Assembly (NCBI GenBank): GCA_964035545.1
Contig: OZ037767.1
Span: 30,556,128-30,620,127, forward strand
From: Bugula neritina
Taxonomy: Eukaryota > Bryozoa > Gymnolaemata > Cheilostomatida > Bugulidae
Direction of reading: 5' to 3'
DNA length: 64,000 bases
The notes under the pieces are model-generated. The model did no database searches. It had not been told where the DNA came from and was given only the letters and a program-made list of their open reading frames with translations. Positions 59,301 to 64,000 of the stretch are shown piece after piece. A program made the position numbers and the translations under genes. Each line of letters begins with the position of its first letter. Within the stretch, counting starts at the first letter, position 1.

Positions 59301-62036
59301 CAGCAACAGTAGAAGATAGCTGGACATTTCGCTAGTTGACTGAATAGTCGGTTCACGTAGTCATGTGACCGTCACTCGCACAACACGTGTCTTTCAACTG
59401 TTTTAGTTCCTTCAGCTTCAGTCAGGATGTTGTTGACAGGTGATGTCATATTTGCATTCCTAGCACTTCGAACATGCCTTCATATATCTCCTACCTTCAT
59501 CTCTCTCCCACCTTTATCTCATGTTTTTCGTTTAGTACTTCCGAACCTGCAGTAACGTCAGGGATTGAATGCTGGTTTTCAACACGCCATATGGTTGGTT
59601 GGAACTCTTTCAACACTTATTCTGTCACAATTACTTTTTAAAGCCCAGACCTTGCTAAAAGATAGATTGGGTGGGTCCACCTTAATACAATAATATCGCT
59701 GGTTTTGCTACGCAATCTGCAATATTATGTTGACATATTATTCTTCTCCACAACCATGTAAAGTTCAACACAGCAACTAGTAGCCGTCATTGTATCCTCT
59801 GGCATAGAGGAAGAAAAACTTGTAGACTGTAGTTACAGGGTGTGGCTTAAGCCATAACATAGACATTTGTTTTTCCTAATCAAATAATTTTCCACAATTA
59901 CGAAAGTATAGAGAACATGAATACTAAACAGGATTAGTATAATTTAAATATTGCTCTTAACTTTTGGCAGAATAAAATATTCATTGAATATTTTCAGTTT
60001 CTGTGTGTTTAATGTAGTACCCCTGTTAGATATGCAAATGTAGACATTGCAATAGAACTTATAAGGAAATTATGGTGACATAAAAATGCTAATCATGTTG
60101 GATATTTCTTATGGAAAATGCTATTTTTCTAGTGTTTTGGAGCAAGTTTTTAGTTTATTTGGCAGCAGACAATCTGCTATGCCCAGACCTTTAACAATGA
60201 AATCACTGTTTTACAGTTCATGCTGACAGGACTGCACACGTGTGGTGACCTGGCCGGCAGCATGTCTAGACAGTTTGTACACAGTCCAGCTTGTAGTCTG
60301 ATGGTGGGAGTTGGCTGTTGTTACCACCTCATCAGTGAGATGTTCTGTTCGAACCCCTTTCAACCCAGACGTATGTAGTATGTTGAATTAGTCTGCTGTT
60401 GAATACTAGTGATTATTGAGGTGCAGTAATAGAGAAATTGAGAAAAGCCTGTGTTCTAGATTAGAAATGTAGCAAAAGAAGTTATGTTCTTGCAAGAGTT
60501 TCAATCCCCCTCGCCCCAAACCAAAATTTAATAATACAATTAAAGAACTTAGGCTATCTCAATTTCTCCACTACTCCTCCCAAGTGCGACTATTTCACTG
60601 AATCTTAGTTTTGATTTCTCGGTTGTTTAGTGGAGGAAGAAGCTTCAGCCACACCCCAGTTTCCTATGAGCTCCTTCTTGAGGGATAAGCATGTCAGACT
60701 TGGTCGGAACTGTCGTATGCTTTCTATGCAGTCCAGAATAGGACAAGACTCGGTAAGTGTGGCCAAGTGCTAATCACTTTAGATCTGTTTCAGAATAATA
60801 CAGCAGTCGTCTGTAGCCTTAATTCTCTTCTGCTTTTAGTGGATGAATTATTAACCTTCCAACTTGAATGGCATATTAAAAATTATGATACATGTGGTGC
60901 TTACTGTGTGCAGACTTTGTATGTCTTCCTTGATATGTTGAACTGGTAGCCTGTCACGTTCTATACCGATCAGGAATCCAGTAGTTGAATAAATTATTTA
61001 TTGAATATACATGAAACAGGTTTTTGATGTTTCCCTGTTTTGGCGAGCTCTCCTGCAAAAGATACTGTTTGACGTGCACGGATATTGGCGCAAAGATTGG
61101 ATTCTGGGTAAAATAGCTTCCAGATGCAGTAGCTTTCGGGAGTATGTTCGAAAGGCTTTCCACAAGTTACATATAGAGTCTCAGGTGGGCATTCAGCTCA
61201 TTATCTTCTCAGACTACGTGTAAGCATGGAGCCAGATTTGGTGATTTGACTTAGTTAGCTCTGTCATGGCTGCGCATGCACAACACATGATTTTAGTAGG
61301 CAGGTGCTGGTTATAACACGTAGTATTGATTAATGCATTTCATAACAATACTCGTTCTGGTCACGTGTTCAGTCACGCTAATCAACCAGCCATTTGTTTT
61401 ACCTCGTCTCTATTTATCCTAGTAGTTGTTTCTAACTACTATTTTAGCAACGGACTGTGACCTTATAATAACAATAACTATTCAACAATTGGCAGTTCAC
61501 CTTTTCATACTTAATTGTTAAATATTAGAGATTATCATCAAATTATTATTCTTGTAAATTACAGCTTACAGACGCTCAAATAGATGATTACATACACCAG
61601 CATGCTCATGTGAAAAACAAGATGGCCATGTTTTTTCAGCTTCGTACAGCATTGAGTCCAGCTATTGAAAGTGTGATATTACTGGACAGATGTCTTTATT
61701 TACTGGAACAGGTGACTGAATGCAACACAAGTTATACTGTTTATTCACCGATTTACTAGTATGTAGTTATTCTCCAGGGCTAAGGGCTACACTTGACAAT
61801 TTGAACCCATAGTGAACTTAATGGTGGTTAGTTATGATCACATTTAATATAGTATGTTAATTGACACTGTTTGCAAATGAGAAATGAAACTTCATGTGTC
61901 TAACTCAATGAAAATGGTTATAGCCAACTTTGTGTTCTTGTAGAATGCTACAACAATGGTGATAATCAAGAAGATGTTTCATCCCTCAAAATCACCGAGA
62001 TGTTATGCAATTATAGCAAAAAAGAAAGAAGCATGA
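53303..62036 (+). CDS. METTL25: Methyltransferase-like protein 25 (METTL25)
   Basis: A putative SAM-dependent methyltransferase of the METTL25/RRNAD1 family; the substrate is not established here. Coding exons: 53303 to about 53436-53443, 53684-53734, 54013-54186, 54867-54983, 55236-55360, 55511-55608, 57501-57718, 60217-60370, 60631-60752, 61020-61184, 61565-61711, 61944-62036 (TGA). The product is about 530 residues (human ~600). Visible blocks: N-terminal ILSFLNQYLP, YWSQ...VPNNFKQSL; EKKSHEI; motif I VVDIGSGKGYL and GIDSQIGNTHGA (about 160-200); GLHTCGDLA; GVGCCYHLISE; LGRNCRMLS; SFREYVRKA; ILLDRCLYLLEQ; KSPRCYAIIA at the C-terminus. Exon 57501-57718 carries an in-frame 9-residue tandem repeat. 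All junctions are in phase except exon 1/2, where no canonical GT donor joins in frame. The 5' UTR exon probably starts at 53267. Confidence 0.92.
54190..54262. repeat. TATTATATTATAT low-complexity tract
   Basis: An AT-only simple repeat lies immediately after the donor at 54187 in METTL25. No function is visible. Confidence 0.8.
56624..56810 (+). repeat. Array of ~19 perfect GTAAGTAT motifs
   Basis: Units GTAAGTATT and GTAAGTAT alternate for about 190 bp, giving about 19 exact GTAAGTAT octamers plus GCAAGTAT and GTAAGCAT variants. Every octamer matches the intron side of the 5' splice-site consensus on the sense strand. The array lies in METTL25 intron 55609-57500. Confidence 0.95.
57165..57335. 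repeat. 21-bp minisatellite (TATGACTTGAGTACTCCATG)
   Basis: About eight units of 21 bp based on TATGACTTGAGTACTCCATG lie 165 bp before the METTL25 exon at 57501. GTACTCC and GTGCTCC variants alternate regularly, suggesting a higher-order 42-bp period. Confidence 0.93.
57515..57622 (+). repeat. METTL25: In-frame coding repeat, four 9-residue units, in METTL25
   Basis: Four 27-bp units at 57515-57541, 57542-57568, 57569-57595 and 57596-57622 encode VNSEGREVM, VNSEGREVT, VKSEGREVT and VKSESHNVT. The first three are nearly identical at the DNA level, and the fourth is diverged. They fall in the variable linker that separates motif I from the catalytic C-terminal half in this family. Confidence 0.93.
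57719..60216 (+). other. 2.5-kb METTL25 intron without recognised elements
   Basis: Base composition is more balanced than in neighbouring introns, with small local duplications such as GCTTGCCTAGAAAT (57876-57905) and TTTACATTTACA (58943-58965). No transposon ends or exons were recognised. Confidence 0.5.
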
Positions 62037-62233
62037 TGAAATTTTTACAAATTTATTTTGAAAACCAATAGTCAACTCGGAATAAAAAGATGTGAAATTT
62101 GATCAAGAGACATTGTTCAGAGATTGTAACTTATAATGCTGCTAGAGATTAGAAAAGCATTTGAATATGAAAATAAACGTTCACATTGCCAGAGCTAAGT
62201 GTGCACATGATATTATGTCATTAGGCAGCCGCT
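62037..62233. other. Overlapping convergent 3' UTRs of METTL25 and ferritin
   Basis: The stop codons are only 197 bp apart. AATAAA for METTL25 is at 62081-62086 (+), 45 nt after its stop. TTTATT at 62052-62057 gives AATAAA on minus for ferritin, 177 nt after its stop. If both are used, the mature mRNAs overlap by tens of bases. Confidence 0.6.
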
Positions 62234-63519
<1,286 letters not shown>

Positions 63520-63577
63520 GTTGATGGTCTGTTAAAATAGACTAAAATAGTTTAGTGTTTGTAAGTTTTGATAATTG

Positions 63578-63602
63578 CCTGTACGTACACTGACGCAGCA
63601 AG
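63578..63602 (-). promoter_or_regulatory. Iron-responsive element (IRE) in the ferritin 5' UTR
   Basis: On the minus strand a CAGTGT loop (63592-63587) is closed by a 5-bp helix, TGCGT with ACGTA (one G-U pair), preceded by the obligatory bulged C (63598) and a lower helix CTTG/CAGG. This fits the CAGUGN hexaloop IRE consensus bound by IRP1/aconitase, which blocks translation when iron is low. Confidence 0.92.
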
Positions 63603-63640
63603 ACAAAGCAAGGTAATGGTGTATTTTCAGCGGTTTACAC

Positions 63641-63648
63641 ATTATATA
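63641..63648 (-). promoter_or_regulatory. TATA box of the ferritin gene
   Basis: TATATAAT on minus (63648-63641) lies about 40 nt upstream of the IRE. A start about 30 nt downstream (near 63615) would place the IRE within roughly 15 nt of the cap, the position needed for IRP repression. Confidence 0.6.
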
Positions 63649-64000
63649 CTGTCAACGTTGAAATTAATGCGCGTCTATTTACGACACCTATGAATCTGCT
63701 ATATTCAACAAAAATAGCTTATTTATACATATTTATTTTTATTTACAAGCATAAACAAATTTATTTTAATTTCATCAGTACTTGAGCAATATTTTGGATA
63801 ATATTTTCAATAAGAGAGACAAATAAGCAGCGTCATGCACCCACTGAACTGAAACTATAATGCATGCACCGTTCAAAATAAACATATAATTATAGAGTTG
63901 TCTTTCCGATGTTTATACAATTTGCCTGAATATAAAACATGGAGTAAATAACTCCATAAAAATATGTTTAAACCCTTCAAGAAATTCTAAAGGCCAACAG
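63649..64000. other. Upstream flank of ferritin
   Basis: AT-rich sequence without a recognised gene. It includes GCATGCA-type short palindromes near 63830-63870. Nothing else was supported. Confidence 0.5.

Overview
The window is AT-rich nuclear DNA of an invertebrate animal. Multi-exon GT-AG genes, a doublecortin/EMAP fusion, a class I Golgi mannosidase, a pleiotrophin/midkine-type secreted protein and an IRE-controlled ferritin all point to Metazoa. Gene content does not fix the phylum; a lophotrochozoan-like animal is a guess only. No bacterial, organellar or CRISPR content was seen.

Six protein-coding genes could be rebuilt exon by exon, mostly with consistent splice phases. (1) A 5'-truncated DCX-EMAP gene (+, 420-14478) has tandem doublecortin domains, a HELP motif and WD40 propellers, and is a ciliary microtubule protein. 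(2) SYF2 (-, 17123-15195), a spliceosome factor, is tail-to-tail with it. (3) A MAN1A-type Golgi alpha-1,2-mannosidase (+, 22810-32756) follows. (4) A secreted Cys-rich protein has three pleiotrophin/midkine-like modules (+, coding 39052-48871; a TATA promoter and non-coding first exon are inferred near 37.16 kb). (5) METTL25, a putative methyltransferase (+, 53303-62036), comes next. (6) A cytosolic ferritin heavy chain (-, 63519-62234) carries an iron-responsive element in its 5' UTR; its 3' end converges on METTL25. These genes look like independent housekeeping or developmental loci, not a pathway cluster.

Between and inside the genes are many young minisatellites, a palindromic MITE (8395-8736), a tRNA-derived SINE with a 17-bp target-site duplication (22069-22319), and a tiny retroposed fragment that also has a 17-bp duplication (23658-23732).

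The most unusual feature is that many minisatellites are in register with splice sites. In five of the twelve mannosidase introns the tandem repeat starts exactly at the authentic 5' splice site and copies it, giving rows of 2 to 8 GT donors at constant spacing. One row has a 24-nt period that keeps the reading frame. A DCX-EMAP intron has a triplicated branch-point/pyrimidine segment just before its acceptor. Two further intronic arrays, in METTL25 and in the inferred 5' UTR intron of the pleiotrophin-like gene, are built from perfect GTAAGT donor motifs. This looks like a genome-wide habit of expanding splice sites into tandem arrays and is the main lead from this window.
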